Shown here: positions 5,806 to 6,217 of the stretch, one piece after another
Position numbering within the stretch: position 1 is the stretch's first letter
Layout of the letters: each line of letters begins with the position of its first letter
Origin: Chloroflexota bacterium
GTDB lineage: Bacteria > Chloroflexota > UBA4733
Assembly: GCA_025449435.1 (NCBI GenBank)
Contig: JANWJO010000112.1
Location: 1-6,217 of the forward strand
Reading direction: 5' to 3'
Length of the DNA: 6,217 nt
Notes under the pieces: generated by a model
Told to the model about the DNA's origin: nothing
Databases searched by the model: none
Seen by the model: only the letters and a program-made list of their open reading frames with translations
Made by a program: the position numbers and the translations under genes

Positions 5806-6217
5806 GTGGAAGAGCACCTGAACACCAGCGACGCCGCACGCCCGGCGTTGCTGAGCCAGTCCACGGTGGCAATGGGCACGGTGGTGACAATCCTGAGTCC
5901 CACCACCGATGACACGCTGTTTGCTGACGCGGTGGCGCGCGCCTTTGGTTGGTTTGGGCACGTGGAGCAAGCGTGCAGCCGGTTCGACCCAGCGAGCGAG
6001 CTGCGCTGGCTACAAAGTCAGCACGGTAAACGCACCAAAGTGAGCCCGGTGCTGTTTGAGACGTTACGCCTGGCAGTGCAGGTGGCTCGCGCCACCCGTG
6101 GCGCCCTGGACCCCACCATCGGCGCGGCGATGGAACGCCGCGGTTTTAACCGGCACTCCGTCACCGGCCAAGCCACGGCCACCACTGACGTAGCGAACGG
6201 CGCGCGCACGTCCTACC
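5806..6217 (+). CDS. apbE: FAD:protein FMN transferase, ApbE family, N-terminal part (partial at window edge)
   Basis: ApbE enzymes transfer FMN from FAD to a Thr of target proteins such as Rnf/Nqr subunits, using Mg2+. The 137 codons visible show the family N-terminus: VAMGTVVTIL (21-30), FGHVEQACSRFDPASEL (50-66), VSPVLFETLRLAVQVA (79-94) and GALDPTIG (99-106; many members have FDPT). The frame runs off the right edge before the C-terminal part. The ATG at 5872 is the Met of the conserved AMGT motif, so the true start must be upstream. GTG 5806 is chosen; an AGGGGG stretch (5788-5793) is 12 bases away, a poor spacing. GTG 5767 is the alternative, since TGA 5761 closes the frame. There is no lipoprotein signal with either start. 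The gap to rsgA is 83 bases, without a clear promoter or terminator. Confidence 0.88.
   Translation, partial: MEEHLNTSDAARPALLSQSTVAMGTVVTILSPTTDDTLFADAVARAFGWFGHVEQACSRFDPASELRWLQSQHGKRTKVSPVLFETLRLAVQVARATRGALDPTIGAAMERRGFNRHSVTGQATATTDVANGARTSY

Noticed and set aside
5254..5970. Minus-strand open frame of 238 codons across rsgA and apbE
   Set aside because: It is antisense to two well-supported genes and has no recognisable features.
5981..5990. GGTTCGACCC resembling a tRNA T-arm
   Set aside because: It falls inside the apbE coding sequence (the SRFDP motif), and no acceptor or anticodon stems surround it.

Overview
This window comes from a GC-rich bacterial chromosome. The RF2 gene needs a +1 recoding event, the genes are tightly packed with Shine-Dalgarno sites, and nothing suggests plasmid or phage origin. 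The wording of the RsgA protein (RKNKVSR..., EPGLGLR, GKGKHTTS) recalls Chloroflexota homologues. That placement is an impression from memory, not a search result.

Layout. (1) 1-681, minus strand: 5' part of a gamma-glutamyltranspeptidase-family gene with no signal peptide, cut by the window edge. (2) 682-1368: a long divergent intergenic region holding two different inverted-repeat structures. One is a 186-bp segment bounded by perfect 23-bp inverted repeats. The other is a nested inverted repeat built from two facing hairpin units (BIME-like). An extended -10 promoter for prfB follows. (3) 1369-4315, plus strand: a probable three-gene transcription unit with short gaps. It contains prfB (release factor 2, with the classic in-frame UGA and CUU-UGA-C +1 frameshift site), a cytoplasmic-type GH29 alpha-L-fucosidase starting with GTG, and a small DUF1801-family protein. 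(4) 4316-4633: a noncoding stretch with a good sigma70-type promoter, then a leader of about 265 nt containing a possible 17-codon leader peptide (Cys-Cys) and several hairpins. (5) 4634-5722: rsgA, the circularly permuted ribosome-assembly GTPase. (6) 5806-6217: 5' part of an apbE-type FAD:protein FMN transferase gene, cut by the right edge.

How the genes relate. prfB and rsgA both serve translation, one in termination at UGA/UAA and the other in late 30S maturation, and each appears to have its own promoter and its own 5' control region. The fucosidase and DUF1801 genes seem to be carried on the prfB transcript without an obvious functional link. I saw no CRISPR array, tRNA, rRNA, transposase or defence system. 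The least ordinary features are the palindromic elements upstream of prfB and the long rsgA leader; the prfB frameshift is well supported but already known as a mechanism.
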